From: Clostridiales bacterium
Lineage (GTDB): Bacteria; Bacillota; Clostridia; Saccharofermentanales; Saccharofermentanaceae
Length of the DNA: 64,000 nt
Direction of reading: 5' to 3'
Assembly (NCBI GenBank): GCA_017962145.1
Contig: JAGCVX010000022.1
Span: 1 to 64,000, forward strand
The notes under the pieces were generated by a model, which was not told the origin of the DNA, made no database searches, and saw only the letters and a list, made by a program, of their open reading frames with translations. Below are positions 50,180 to 58,698 of the stretch, piece after piece. The translations under genes and the position numbers were made by a program. Positions within the stretch are counted from its first letter, which is position 1. Every line of letters starts with the position of its first letter.

Positions 50180-51247
50180 ATGCGTGCTCGTTCGACAAAT
50201 CAGGACCGAAGCCGGATATGGCAGAAGAAACGCTCCGAAACAGCAGGTTTTATGAGCATTCTTTATGTCCTTTTCTTTCTGGGAAACTGCCTGACAGCCT
50301 GCCAGAAGAAAATTCCTTCCCAGTCCTTACAGATCTTCGCACTTGATACATTTATCACGCTTTCAGCCGATGGAAATGAAGCGGAAGAGGCCGTCAAAGC
50401 GGCATCTTCCTCACTGACGGCGCTCGAAAAACGACTGTCCCGTCACATCGAGGGAAGTGAGATCGATAACCTCAATCATTCGTCTTTCGGATCCCCGGTG
50501 ACGCTTTCTGATGATGTCTATGCACTCCTTTCCAAAACACTGGATATGGCGTCCAAGACGGATGGCATCTTCGACCCGACAGTCGGCGCCCTGATGGATG
50601 TCTGGGGATGGAATAAAGACCCCGACCGTATCCCGCAGCAGGACAGGATCGACGAGGCACTTTCCACACTCGACTACTCGCGGATCCATCTTCTTGACGA
50701 TCACCAGGCCTATGTGGATGAAGGCACGATCGTCGATCTGGGCGGCGTGGCCAAGGGATATATCGCAGACGCGCTGATGCAGCAGATGAAGAAATACGAC
50801 GTCGTCCGGATCATACTGGATCTCGGCGGGAATATATGCGGATGGGCCAAGGACCGTGCGATCAAGGTCGGTGTCCGTTCTCCGAAAGAAGAATCCGCCA
50901 TGATCGCGATCGTTTCCGTGCAGGAAGGATCCGTGATCACCAGCGGTGCCTACGAACGCTATTTCGAGGTCGACGGCAAACGTTACGGGCACATCATGGA
51001 CACAAGGACAGGCTATCCTGTTGAAAGTGATATGCTTTCCGTGACGGTCATCACCGAAGACGGAACACTTGGAGATATCCTTTCCACTACGCTTTTTGCA
51101 TGCGGGAAGGAAGAGGCGATGGAGCTTTCTGAACAGCTGGGTGTGCACTGCATACTCTGCATGCAGGATGGTACACTTTTGGTATCTGAAGAATTGAAGG
51201 GGTCAGTAGATGCGCAACAAGGATGGACAATCCAATATTTCGGCTAA
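50180..51247 (+). CDS. apbE: ApbE-family FAD:protein FMN transferase (lipoprotein)
   Basis: ApbE attaches FMN through a phosphoester bond to Thr/Ser of exported redox proteins. The frame shows a lipobox 'GNCLTACQKK', 'ALDTFITLSADG', 'GIFDPTVGALMDVWGW' and 'TIVDLGGVAKGYIADALMQQM'. 'RIILDLGGNICGWA' and 'VDGKRYGHIMDTRTGYPVESDMLSVTVI' are the family's metal/FAD-binding motifs. The start is uncertain: GTG 50165, ATG 50180 and ATG 50252 are in frame; 50180 keeps basic residues ahead of the hydrophobic segment. It overlaps the next gene by 38 bases. Confidence 0.9.
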   Translation: MRARSTNQDRSRIWQKKRSETAGFMSILYVLFFLGNCLTACQKKIPSQSLQIFALDTFITLSADGNEAEEAVKAASSSLTALEKRLSRHIEGSEIDNLNHSSFGSPVTLSDDVYALLSKTLDMASKTDGIFDPTVGALMDVWGWNKDPDRIPQQDRIDEALSTLDYSRIHLLDDHQAYVDEGTIVDLGGVAKGYIADALMQQMKKYDVVRIILDLGGNICGWAKDRAIKVGVRSPKEESAMIAIVSVQEGSVITSGAYERYFEVDGKRYGHIMDTRTGYPVESDMLSVTVITEDGTLGDILSTTLFACGKEEAMELSEQLGVHCILCMQDGTLLVSEELKGSVDAQQGWTIQYFG

Positions 51248-51680
51248 GAAGAGGCATTATCCGGAGCGAAGGTTCAAGTTCGCATCCGGCGATGTGCTGA
51301 TCCTGCTTGCGGTCGTGATCGCCTCGGCGATCATGCTGGTGGGCGTGCTCTTCTACGAGCAGTCTGTAAAATCCAAGACCCGATACGTCCAGATCAGCAT
51401 GGACGGGCAGGTGCTTTTCAAGCGCGATCTGAGTGAATTTGAGGAGCCGATGGAGTATCAGCTGACGGTGCCGGAGGGCATGATGGTCATCTATATTTCC
51501 TCGGAAGAAGTGTATGTCAAAGAGAGTCCCTGCGAAGACAAGATCTGTGTCAAAGAAGGCGCGCTGACGCATGTTGGCGACGGTGCGGTATGCCTTCCGA
51601 ACCGGGTCGTCGTTCAGATCGTAGCAGGTGAGGGAGAAAGCCAGAAAGGACCACAGGATGTGGACGCGGTGGCAAGATGA
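51210..51680 (+). CDS. NusG domain II (NusG_II) membrane-anchored protein
   Basis: The 156-residue protein has one N-terminal membrane helix ('GDVLILLAVVIASAIMLVGVLFY') and a small outside domain. A Cys-bearing pattern 'KESPCEDKICVKEGALTHVGDGAVCLPNRVVVQI' identifies the NusG_II family of Clostridia. These genes regularly sit next to ApbE and the Gx-transporter gene, as here; their role, probably in membrane redox chemistry, is not established. AAGGGG precedes the ATG. Confidence 0.85.
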   Translation: MRNKDGQSNISAKKRHYPERRFKFASGDVLILLAVVIASAIMLVGVLFYEQSVKSKTRYVQISMDGQVLFKRDLSEFEEPMEYQLTVPEGMMVIYISSEEVYVKESPCEDKICVKEGALTHVGDGAVCLPNRVVVQIVAGEGESQKGPQDVDAVAR

Positions 51681-52201
51681 CTCGTTCAGATGTAGCGTAC
51701 CGTATCACGAAAATGGCCATGATGCTGGCTTTGGCTCTGGTTCTGAGTATCCTGGAAGCCTGGCTTCTTCCGAAAGGGATCCTGCCGATCCCCGGCCTGA
51801 AACTGGGTCTTGCGAATATCGCGATCCTGGTCACGCTGTACTGCGTGGGCAAAAAAGAGGCGCTTGCCGTCGCGGTGATGCGCTCGGTCATGCTTTTATT
51901 CTTCGGCGGAAATGTCATCGGTTTTTCGTTTTCGCTGATCGGCGGCATCGCGGCCTGGTGTGCCATGAGCCTTCTTTCGGAAGCCCGTCACGTCTCGATC
52001 TTCGGCGTCAGCTTCGGCGGCGCGGCCTGCCACAGTCTGGGACAGATCCTGGTGGCGGTGCTGGTGACCCGCACACTTTATGTTGTGATCTATCTTCCGT
52101 ACCTGATGCTCGCGTCCTGCGCAGCCGGAGGGGTCATCGCATTTTTGACGATCCCTGTTGTAAAAGCACTCGACCATTTTGGAATGGAAATGATACAATG
52201 A
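51677..52201 (+). CDS. Gx transporter family / heptaprenyl diphosphate synthase component I-like protein
   Basis: The 174-residue protein has five hydrophobic segments and the family opening 'MMLALALVLSILEAWLLPKGILPIPGLKLGLANIAILVTLYCVG'. It later has 'GKKEALAVAVMRSVMLLFFGG'. The family resembles ECF-type S components in topology. The older name links it to menaquinone side-chain synthesis, which is doubtful. The start overlaps the NusG_II stop by four bases, completing an apbE-nusG_II-Gx unit related to flavin-based electron-transfer loci. Confidence 0.85.
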   Translation: MTRSDVAYRITKMAMMLALALVLSILEAWLLPKGILPIPGLKLGLANIAILVTLYCVGKKEALAVAVMRSVMLLFFGGNVIGFSFSLIGGIAAWCAMSLLSEARHVSIFGVSFGGAACHSLGQILVAVLVTRTLYVVIYLPYLMLASCAAGGVIAFLTIPVVKALDHFGMEMIQ

Positions 52202-52229
52202 ACAAAACGGTATAAGGCGGAATAGGGAT

Positions 52230-53078
52230 ATGAGAAAGAACGAGAGTCCATTTTGGCCGCAAAAGAGCATATTGAATCCTCCCCCGGCGAAGGAGCCGTA
52301 CGTGCCGGTACGCCGTGTGCGCATGACACTGACGAGGGAAGAGCAGCACGAAGTCGATCGTGCCGCTTCAAAGGATTATCAGATCGGGATCCCGATCCTG
52401 ATGGAACACGCCGGACTGGCCGTGGCCAATGCCTGCGTTTCTATGGCTAAAGCCTTGACGACTCCGATCCATATCTTCGCCGGAAAAGGCATGAACGGCG
52501 GCGACGCCTATGTCGCGGCCCGTATCCTGAAAGCCTGGGGCTACAAAGTCACGATCTGGGACTGCTTCCCGGGTGAAGCCCATACAGCAACAGTCAAGGT
52601 AAACCGCGCGGCTGCCGAGGCACTCGAAGTGCCGATCCGCTTGGCTTCGGAATTTGATCCGCAGATCTGGCAGGCCGGCATCTCCCGCATGATCCACGAA
52701 CAGGAACCGGGCATGCCCTGCGTCATCGTAGACGGCATCATCGGTACAGGATATGACTTTACCCGTCCGCTTCCGCCGAACCTGTGCGCGATCACAGGCA
52801 AGATCGAAGAGGGCCACGTACGCGGTGCCCGCGTTATCGCCATCGATATTCCGACCGGCGTAGACTGTAATACCGGTGAGGTCGATCCGGGTGCGGTCAA
52901 TGCAGATATGACACTTTCTTTCCTGCTTCCGAAAAAGGGCATCACAGTGGCTCCGGGAAGAAGCAGAGCCGGACAGATCCGTATTCCGACGATCGGACTT
53001 CCTATCAACTTCGCGGATATTGTGCTGGGTCCGGAACCGGAAGTAAAAGAAGAGGATGAAGAAAGTCCGAAAGACTGA
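52230..53078 (+). CDS. nnrE: NAD(P)H-hydrate epimerase domain protein (NnrE, no kinase domain)
   Basis: The 282-residue protein contains only the YjeF N-terminal domain, which epimerises damaged NAD(P)HX. Motifs are 'IPILMEHAGLAVANAC', 'IFAGKGMNGGDAYVAARIL', 'CVIVDGIIGTGYDF' and 'VIAIDIPTGVDCNTGEV'. The usual loop is G-x-GNNGGDG; here it reads GKGMNGGDA. The dehydratase (NnrD) half common in bacterial fusions is absent, and the protein ends with a short acidic tail. The first 30 residues are Pro-rich and not part of the fold. ATG 52323 is an internal alternative without a ribosome site. Confidence 0.82.
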   Translation: MRKNESPFWPQKSILNPPPAKEPYVPVRRVRMTLTREEQHEVDRAASKDYQIGIPILMEHAGLAVANACVSMAKALTTPIHIFAGKGMNGGDAYVAARILKAWGYKVTIWDCFPGEAHTATVKVNRAAAEALEVPIRLASEFDPQIWQAGISRMIHEQEPGMPCVIVDGIIGTGYDFTRPLPPNLCAITGKIEEGHVRGARVIAIDIPTGVDCNTGEVDPGAVNADMTLSFLLPKKGITVAPGRSRAGQIRIPTIGLPINFADIVLGPEPEVKEEDEESPKD

Positions 53079-53094
53079 TTCGGGGGGAGAAATT

Positions 53095-54177
53095 ATGAAA
53101 AAGAAGATCATTGCAATTCTGAGCTTATCGCTTGTTTTGGGACTTGCTTCCTGTGACAGGATCCCAAAGATCCCGCACATCACTTCCAAGACAGATGATA
53201 CAGCGTATACGGAGCCGACGGAATCGGTAACCGAGCAGACTGAGTCGCAGACCGAGCAGACAGAAGAAACCGAGCCTTCTTCTGAGCCGACGGAAACAGA
53301 AAAGCCGAAGGCGACCGCAACACCGACTCCGACACCGAAGCCGACACTTCCGACCGAGACGGAAGATCCGGACCCGACTGAACCGGATCCGGGAGAGATC
53401 CCTGAGCCGGTCGTGATCATCACTTCGGACGACACGGAGACCGAGGAGTTTGCGACCTGTAACGTGAATCATGTATACCAGGGCCGCGCATGGCGCTACG
53501 AGGGCCTCGACGATATCCTGACATTTAACGATGACCTGATCACCATCGAGATCCCGGCTTACGAAGGCGCAGCCGATATCATCAACGAGACACTCGAGTA
53601 TCTCAACAAGGAGACGGAAGCCGAGTTTGGCAAACTTGTTGATTCGATCCCGGTTCCGGAGTATCCGCAGGAGACCGAAAACCCGAAAAAGGACGATAAA
53701 AAGCCTCAGGCGACCTGGACGACAGCATCTTATTCCCAGACCGCGGAAGTCGTGCTCTGCAAGGAGAACGTGATCGGTATCCGCTACAGCTATACATTCA
53801 CGGATGATGCGGGAAATGTCACGACGGGCAGTGAGTACCTGATGTTCGATCTTCGTACCGGCGACTACATCTCGGTAGAGGATCTGGCCCGTTCCAGCGG
53901 CCTGTTCGGCGAGCATCTTTACTATCTGACACTGAGCCTTTACACCCAGATGTACCCGAATACTTCGGTCAGCGAAGAGACATTTGCCAAGGAACTGGTC
54001 AAGGTGAAAGATTCTTATGACTGGGAGATCGTGGAGCGCGACGGTGTCGTCTATCTGACCTACTGGTATCCGCAAGGAGCATTTGAAGCACTGAACCTCG
54101 GAGACGTGGTCTTCGAAGCAGATTTCGAACAGTTTTCTATGTATTTAACGGCATATTCCCGTAGTATTCTGGGTTAA
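53095..54177 (+). CDS. Lipoprotein with Thr/Pro/Glu-rich linker and DUF3298-like domain
   Basis: The 360-residue protein is lipidated at Cys20 ('GLASC'). A linker of about 80 residues dominated by Thr, Glu and Pro ('TESVTEQTESQTEQTEETEP') probably spans the cell wall. The C-terminal 230 residues include 'NVIGIRYSYTFTDDAGNVTTGSEYLMFDLRTGDYISVEDL' and 'RDGVVYLTYWYPQGAF', which resemble the DUF4163/DUF3298 pair of RsiV-type proteins. Here there is no anti-sigma part. The ligand and role are unknown. GGGGGGAG precedes ATG 53095; the frame is open from 53056. Confidence 0.75.
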   Translation: MKKKIIAILSLSLVLGLASCDRIPKIPHITSKTDDTAYTEPTESVTEQTESQTEQTEETEPSSEPTETEKPKATATPTPTPKPTLPTETEDPDPTEPDPGEIPEPVVIITSDDTETEEFATCNVNHVYQGRAWRYEGLDDILTFNDDLITIEIPAYEGAADIINETLEYLNKETEAEFGKLVDSIPVPEYPQETENPKKDDKKPQATWTTASYSQTAEVVLCKENVIGIRYSYTFTDDAGNVTTGSEYLMFDLRTGDYISVEDLARSSGLFGEHLYYLTLSLYTQMYPNTSVSEETFAKELVKVKDSYDWEIVERDGVVYLTYWYPQGAFEALNLGDVVFEADFEQFSMYLTAYSRSILG

Positions 54178-54180
54178 GAG

Positions 54181-54209
54181 TTGACAAGCCCCTTAATATA
54201 GTATATAAA
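54181..54209 (+). promoter_or_regulatory. Strong promoter of purA
   Basis: TTGACA (54181-54186), 17 bases, TATAAA (54204-54209); the predicted start is near 54216. Confidence 0.75.
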
Positions 54210-54222
54210 ATTGTCGGTATCG

Positions 54223-54266
54223 CAATGGTGTCTTGTGCAGACGATCAAGACACCATTGTTTTCTTT
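54223..54266 (+). terminator. Terminator-like hairpin in the purA leader
   Basis: A 12-bp perfect stem CAATGGTGTCTT/AAGACACCATTG (54223-54234 and 54247-54258) is followed by TTTTCTTT. It lies about 7 bases after the predicted start and 30 bases before the purA ATG, so it acts either as an attenuator for purA or as the terminator of the upstream gene with the promoter placed in front of it. Confidence 0.7.
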
Positions 54267-54295
54267 GCAGTGGCTTAGTATGGGAGGCATGAATA

Positions 54296-55573
54296 ATGAA
54301 GAACTGTGCTATTGTAGGCATTAACTGGGGCGACGAAGGCAAAGGCCGTATGGTTGACCTGCTGACAGAGAACTACGATGTCGTAGTACGTTTCCAGGGC
54401 GGCGGTAACGCCGGTCATACCGTTATCAACGAAAAAGGCAAATTCGCTTTGCATCTTCTCCCGTCCGGTATATTCCGTGATGGTGTTGTAAATATCCTCG
54501 GAAATGGCGTAGCCATGGATCCTGAAAATCTCTGGAAAGAGGTTTCGGAAGTCGTTGCTCAGGGTGTATCGATCACTCCTGAAAACTTGAAGATCAGCGA
54601 TCGTGCATCGCTCCTTCTGCCTTGGCACAGAGAGCTCGATGAGCTCGAAGAGCAGCGTCTGGCAGACAAGAAATACGGTTCCACAAAGCAGGGTATCGCT
54701 CCTTTCTATTCTGACAAGTACCAGAAGAAGACCATCCTGGCCGGTGAGCTTTTCTACGAGGAAGAACTCCTCGCCCACCTTGCTGACCTTATGGAGTGGA
54801 AGAACCTGACACTGACCAAGGTTTACGGCGCAAGACCGTACACCATGGATATGCTGAAAGCATGGCTCAAGGACGCCTGCGAAAAGATCAAGCCTTTCGT
54901 ATGCGATACCGGTGCTTTCCTCGCAAATGCAAATAAAGAAGGCAAGAGCATCCTCTTCGAGGCTCAGCTCGGTTCCCTTCGTGACCTCGATTACGGTATC
55001 TATCCGTACACCACATCTTCCAACACGATGGCTGCATATGCTCCGATCGGTTCCGGTTTCCCGGGTGCCAAGATCTCGGATGTCGTCGGCGTTGTGAAGG
55101 CTTACTCCACCTGCGTAGGTGAAGGCCCGTTCGTCTGCGAGATGTTCGGTGACGAGGCAGAAGAGCTGAGAAAGGCCGGCTTCGAGTATGGTGCCAAGAC
55201 CGGTAGACCGCGTCGTGTCGGTCCGCTGGATATCATCGCGACAAGCTACGGTATCGAGGTTCAGGCAGCCACCGAGATCGCGCTGACCAAGCTCGATGTC
55301 CTCAGTTATATGGACAAGATTCCGGTATGCGTTGCATACGAACTCGACGGTAAGAGAATCGACCGTTTCCCGTTCCCGATCGCACAGAACCGCTGCAAGC
55401 CGATCATCGAGTACTTCGACGGATGGAAGACGGATATTTCCGGTGCGCGCACCTGGGAAGACCTTCCGAAGCAGGCGCAGGACTATGTCCTGTATGTCGA
55501 GAAGACCATCGGATGCCCGATCACGTACGTATCGGTCGGCCCGGAAAGAGAAAGCATTATCGTAAGAAAATAA
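54296..55573 (+). CDS. purA: Adenylosuccinate synthase
   Basis: PurA joins IMP and aspartate using GTP in AMP synthesis. The 425-residue protein opens with the phosphate loop 'GINWGDEGKGRMVD'. 'GGGNAGHTVINEKGKFALHLLPSGIF', 'RASLLLPWHRELDELEE', 'STKQGIAPFYSDKYQKK' and 'TGRPRRVGPLDI' are all family signatures. GGGAGG lies nine bases upstream of the ATG. It is followed by a terminator and then glmS. Confidence 0.96.
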   Translation: MKNCAIVGINWGDEGKGRMVDLLTENYDVVVRFQGGGNAGHTVINEKGKFALHLLPSGIFRDGVVNILGNGVAMDPENLWKEVSEVVAQGVSITPENLKISDRASLLLPWHRELDELEEQRLADKKYGSTKQGIAPFYSDKYQKKTILAGELFYEEELLAHLADLMEWKNLTLTKVYGARPYTMDMLKAWLKDACEKIKPFVCDTGAFLANANKEGKSILFEAQLGSLRDLDYGIYPYTTSSNTMAAYAPIGSGFPGAKISDVVGVVKAYSTCVGEGPFVCEMFGDEAEELRKAGFEYGAKTGRPRRVGPLDIIATSYGIEVQAATEIALTKLDVLSYMDKIPVCVAYELDGKRIDRFPFPIAQNRCKPIIEYFDGWKTDISGARTWEDLPKQAQDYVLYVEKTIGCPITYVSVGPERESIIVRK

Positions 55574-55578
55574 TACTG

Positions 55579-55605
55579 CGGGCTCTTTTTGGAGAGCCCG
55601 TTTTC
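55579..55605 (+). terminator. Terminator between purA and glmS
   Basis: CGGGCTCT/AGAGCCCG arms (55579-55586 and 55593-55600) with TTTTC. Only 23 bases separate the hairpin from the glmS start. Confidence 0.8.
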
Positions 55606-55622
55606 ATTAAGGAGAACAGAAT

Positions 55623-57449
55623 ATGTGTGGAATAGTCGGATATACAGGATCCCAGCAGGCAGCGGCCTTCCTTCTGGACGGCCTTAAGAAACTGGAATAC
55701 CGCGGATATGACTCCGCCGGTATCGCGATCTTAAATGACGGCGCGATCAAGGTAGATAAGGTCAGCGGACGTATTGCCAATCTTTGCGAACTGACTGAGG
55801 ACGGCAAGAACTGCCCCGGCATGATCGGTATCGGTCATACCCGCTGGGCAACACACGGCGCTCCGACAGATACCAACGCTCACCCGCACTTGAGTAACGA
55901 CGGCCGTTTCGCCATCGTACATAACGGTATCATCGAAAACTACATTTCTCTTCGTGAAGAGCTGATCGGCAAGGGCTATCACTTCGACAGTGAAACAGAT
56001 ACAGAGGTCATCGTTCACCTCATCGAAATGTACTACAAGGGCGACCTTCGTCGTGCCGTTATCAAGACTTCCGCTCGTCTTTCCGGATCTTACGCTCTCG
56101 GCGTAATCTGCACAGATAAGCCGGACACGATCGTAGTTGCCCGTGAAGCCAGCCCGCTGATCCTGGGCATCGGTGCAGGCGAGAACTTCTTTGCTTCCGA
56201 CGTTACCGCACTTGTTGCAAATACAAGAAACGCAATGTACCTCGACGACGGTGAGTTCGCTGAGCTGACACCTGAAGAAGTAAAGGTATTTGACGCGGCC
56301 GGACAGGCCATCACAAAAAAGATCTCCCGTATCACATGGGATATCGAAGCTGCGGAAAAAGGCGGCTACGAGCACTTCATGCTTAAGGAGATCATCGAGC
56401 AGCCCCGTGCCGTCAAGGCGACCGTCGCTCCTCGTATCAAGGACGGCAAGATCGTTCTCGACGAGATCGAATGGTCGAAAGAGTATCTCGAATCCATCAA
56501 CAAGATCGTTATCACAGCCTGCGGTTCTGCTTACTATGCAGGATGTGCTTCCAAATACACGATCGAAAAACTCTGCCGTATCCCGGTTACCTGCGAACTG
56601 GCCAGTGAGCTCCGTTACAGCGATCCGCTGATCGATGAGCATACGCTTCTTATCGTACTTTCCCAGTCCGGTGAGACCGCGGATACCATCGCGGCCATGA
56701 AGGAGTGCAAGGAAAGAGGCGCCAGAACACTTGCGATCGTAAACGTTGTCGGCAGTACCATCGCCAAACTCGCGGACGATGTGCTTTACACATGGGCTGG
56801 TCCGGAGATCGCGGTTGCGACCACAAAGGGCTATACGACACAGGTTTCCGTTTTGTACCTTGTTGCCGTTTATATCGCAAAAACACTCGACCGACTCGAG
56901 GATGCAGATTATTACCATCACCTGTCCACACTTCTGATGCTTCCGAAGCGTGTACAGGAAGCACTCGATATGAACCCGAAGATCCCGAAGATGGCGAAGA
57001 AGTATCACGCCACCAAGTCGATGTTCTTCATCGGAAGAAATACCGACTCGGCGATCGCTCTGGAAGCGGCCCTGAAGATGAAGGAGATCTCGTACATCCA
57101 CGCGGAATCCTATGCCGCAGGTGAACTCAAGCACGGCACCATCGCTCTGATCGAGGAGCATCAGCCGGTCATCGCTCTTTGCTGCAACCCGCACATCATG
57201 GAAAAGACCTTAAGCAATATCGTTGAGGTCAAGGCACGTGGCGCGGAAGTTCTGGCTGTGACTTACAAGGGCAACCACGAGATCCTGGCTCAGGCAGATG
57301 ACGTCATCTTCATCCCGAAGATCGATAATCTGTTCTCCGCGGTCGTGGAGATCGTTCCGATGCAGATGCTGGCTTACTATGTAGCAAAAGAGAACGGCTG
57401 CGATATCGACAAGCCGAAGAATCTGGCAAAGTCCGTTACGGTGGAATAA
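55623..57449 (+). CDS. glmS: Glutamine-fructose-6-phosphate aminotransferase
   Basis: GlmS makes glucosamine-6-phosphate, the entry to peptidoglycan and amino-sugar synthesis. The 608-residue protein has the N-terminal glutaminase with nucleophile Cys2 ('MCGIVGYTGS'), 'GYDSAGIAIL', 'HTRWATHGAPTDTNAHPH' and two SIS sugar-isomerase domains ('ITACGSAYYAGCASKY', 'LSQSGETADTIAAM'), ending 'LAKSVTVE'. AAGGAG precedes the ATG. No glmS ribozyme can fit in the 49-base gap after purA. It leads directly into the polysaccharide cluster, which fits supply of amino sugars. Confidence 0.96.
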   Translation: MCGIVGYTGSQQAAAFLLDGLKKLEYRGYDSAGIAILNDGAIKVDKVSGRIANLCELTEDGKNCPGMIGIGHTRWATHGAPTDTNAHPHLSNDGRFAIVHNGIIENYISLREELIGKGYHFDSETDTEVIVHLIEMYYKGDLRRAVIKTSARLSGSYALGVICTDKPDTIVVAREASPLILGIGAGENFFASDVTALVANTRNAMYLDDGEFAELTPEEVKVFDAAGQAITKKISRITWDIEAAEKGGYEHFMLKEIIEQPRAVKATVAPRIKDGKIVLDEIEWSKEYLESINKIVITACGSAYYAGCASKYTIEKLCRIPVTCELASELRYSDPLIDEHTLLIVLSQSGETADTIAAMKECKERGARTLAIVNVVGSTIAKLADDVLYTWAGPEIAVATTKGYTTQVSVLYLVAVYIAKTLDRLEDADYYHHLSTLLMLPKRVQEALDMNPKIPKMAKKYHATKSMFFIGRNTDSAIALEAALKMKEISYIHAESYAAGELKHGTIALIEEHQPVIALCCNPHIMEKTLSNIVEVKARGAEVLAVTYKGNHEILAQADDVIFIPKIDNLFSAVVEIVPMQMLAYYVAKENGCDIDKPKNLAKSVTVE

Positions 57450-57455
57450 TCAGAT

Positions 57456-58694
57456 ATGCCTGCAAAGAATAATAACCGTAAGAACGTAATATGGAATACG
57501 ATCGGCATCACGATGAACTCGTTTACATCGCTGTTCTTCATGATGATCATCAACCATATCAACGGACCGGATTTCGGCGGTATCTATAATTTCTCTTTCT
57601 CGGTGGCGAGCCTTCTTTTCGTAATCGGAATTTACTCCACCAGAACATTTCAGGTATCGGAATCCAAGGGAAAATACAACGATACGGAATACTTGATCGG
57701 AAAAGTCATCACCGTTGCGCTGATGATGATCAGTATTTTCGTCATGATCCTGATCCGCAACTATACCGCGACAAAGAACGCGATCCTCGTGATCCTTGTC
57801 GCGTATAAATGCATCGAGGCCTTCTGTGATACCCTTTATGGCTATATGCAGAAAGCAGATGAACTTTATCTGGCCGGACAGTCGCTCTTTTTCAAGGCTT
57901 TCCTTTCCGTAGCGGTCTTCCTGGCCATCGATGTGACAACGAAAAACGTCGTGATGGCATCTCTTTCGACCATCGCCGTCAGCGTGATCATCACTTTGCT
58001 TTGGGATTTCTCTCGTTCGAAAAAGCACTATACACGCGGCTCTGTCCGTGCCAAGCAGATGCGCGAGATGTTTATGGAAGGTTTCCCGATCTTCGCGTTT
58101 TCCTTCCTTTCGATCTTCGTATCCAGCGCACCGAAGTTCATGATCGACGGCGTCCTGACGGAAGCCCAGCAGAACATCTTCGGTATCATCGCCATGCCGG
58201 CGACATTCGTCAGCCTTTGCGGCCAGTACATCATGGGACCGATGATCGTTCCTTTGACCGCGGCGGTTTCAGAAGCCAGATTTAAGGACTTTAAGACGAC
58301 GATCTATAAGATGGTCGGACTTCTCTGCGGAGCGATCCTGATGATCGAACTGGCAGCATTCCTTCTGGGTATCCCGGTTCTGAACATCATGTATAAGATC
58401 GACCTGATCGAGTATCGTGCCGGTCTTCTGATCATCATCGCGGGTGCCGGATTCTTTGCCGTCAGCTCGGTACTGTCTACCGCGTTGATCATCATGCGCA
58501 AAAACAACATGCAGCTTGTGATATACTGTATTAGTTCAGTGTTATCCATCATTCTCTGCTATTTCCTGATCCGTGCCAAGGAGATCCACGGCGCCGTGAT
58601 CGCCTTTGCTGTTGTCATGCTGGTGCACGTGATCATGTACTATCTGTACTTCGTCGTACAGTACAAAAAACTCGAGAAGCAAGGACATTTGTGA
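57456..58694 (+). CDS. Polysaccharide flippase (Wzx/MATE-like, MOP superfamily)
   Basis: The 412-residue protein has about twelve hydrophobic segments and the usual opening of O-antigen/teichoic acid translocases ('VIWNTIGITMNSFTSLFFMMIINHINGPDFGGIYNFSF'). Asn/Gly-rich loops follow the helices. It would flip lipid-linked repeat units across the membrane. It starts six bases after glmS and is the first gene of the glycan cluster. Confidence 0.85.
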   Translation: MPAKNNNRKNVIWNTIGITMNSFTSLFFMMIINHINGPDFGGIYNFSFSVASLLFVIGIYSTRTFQVSESKGKYNDTEYLIGKVITVALMMISIFVMILIRNYTATKNAILVILVAYKCIEAFCDTLYGYMQKADELYLAGQSLFFKAFLSVAVFLAIDVTTKNVVMASLSTIAVSVIITLLWDFSRSKKHYTRGSVRAKQMREMFMEGFPIFAFSFLSIFVSSAPKFMIDGVLTEAQQNIFGIIAMPATFVSLCGQYIMGPMIVPLTAAVSEARFKDFKTTIYKMVGLLCGAILMIELAAFLLGIPVLNIMYKIDLIEYRAGLLIIIAGAGFFAVSSVLSTALIIMRKNNMQLVIYCISSVLSIILCYFLIRAKEIHGAVIAFAVVMLVHVIMYYLYFVVQYKKLEKQGHL

Positions 58695-58698
58695 TCTT

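Noticed and set aside
55574..55622. glmS ribozyme upstream of glmS
   Set aside because: The gap is 49 bases and holds a terminator; the ribozyme would not fit.
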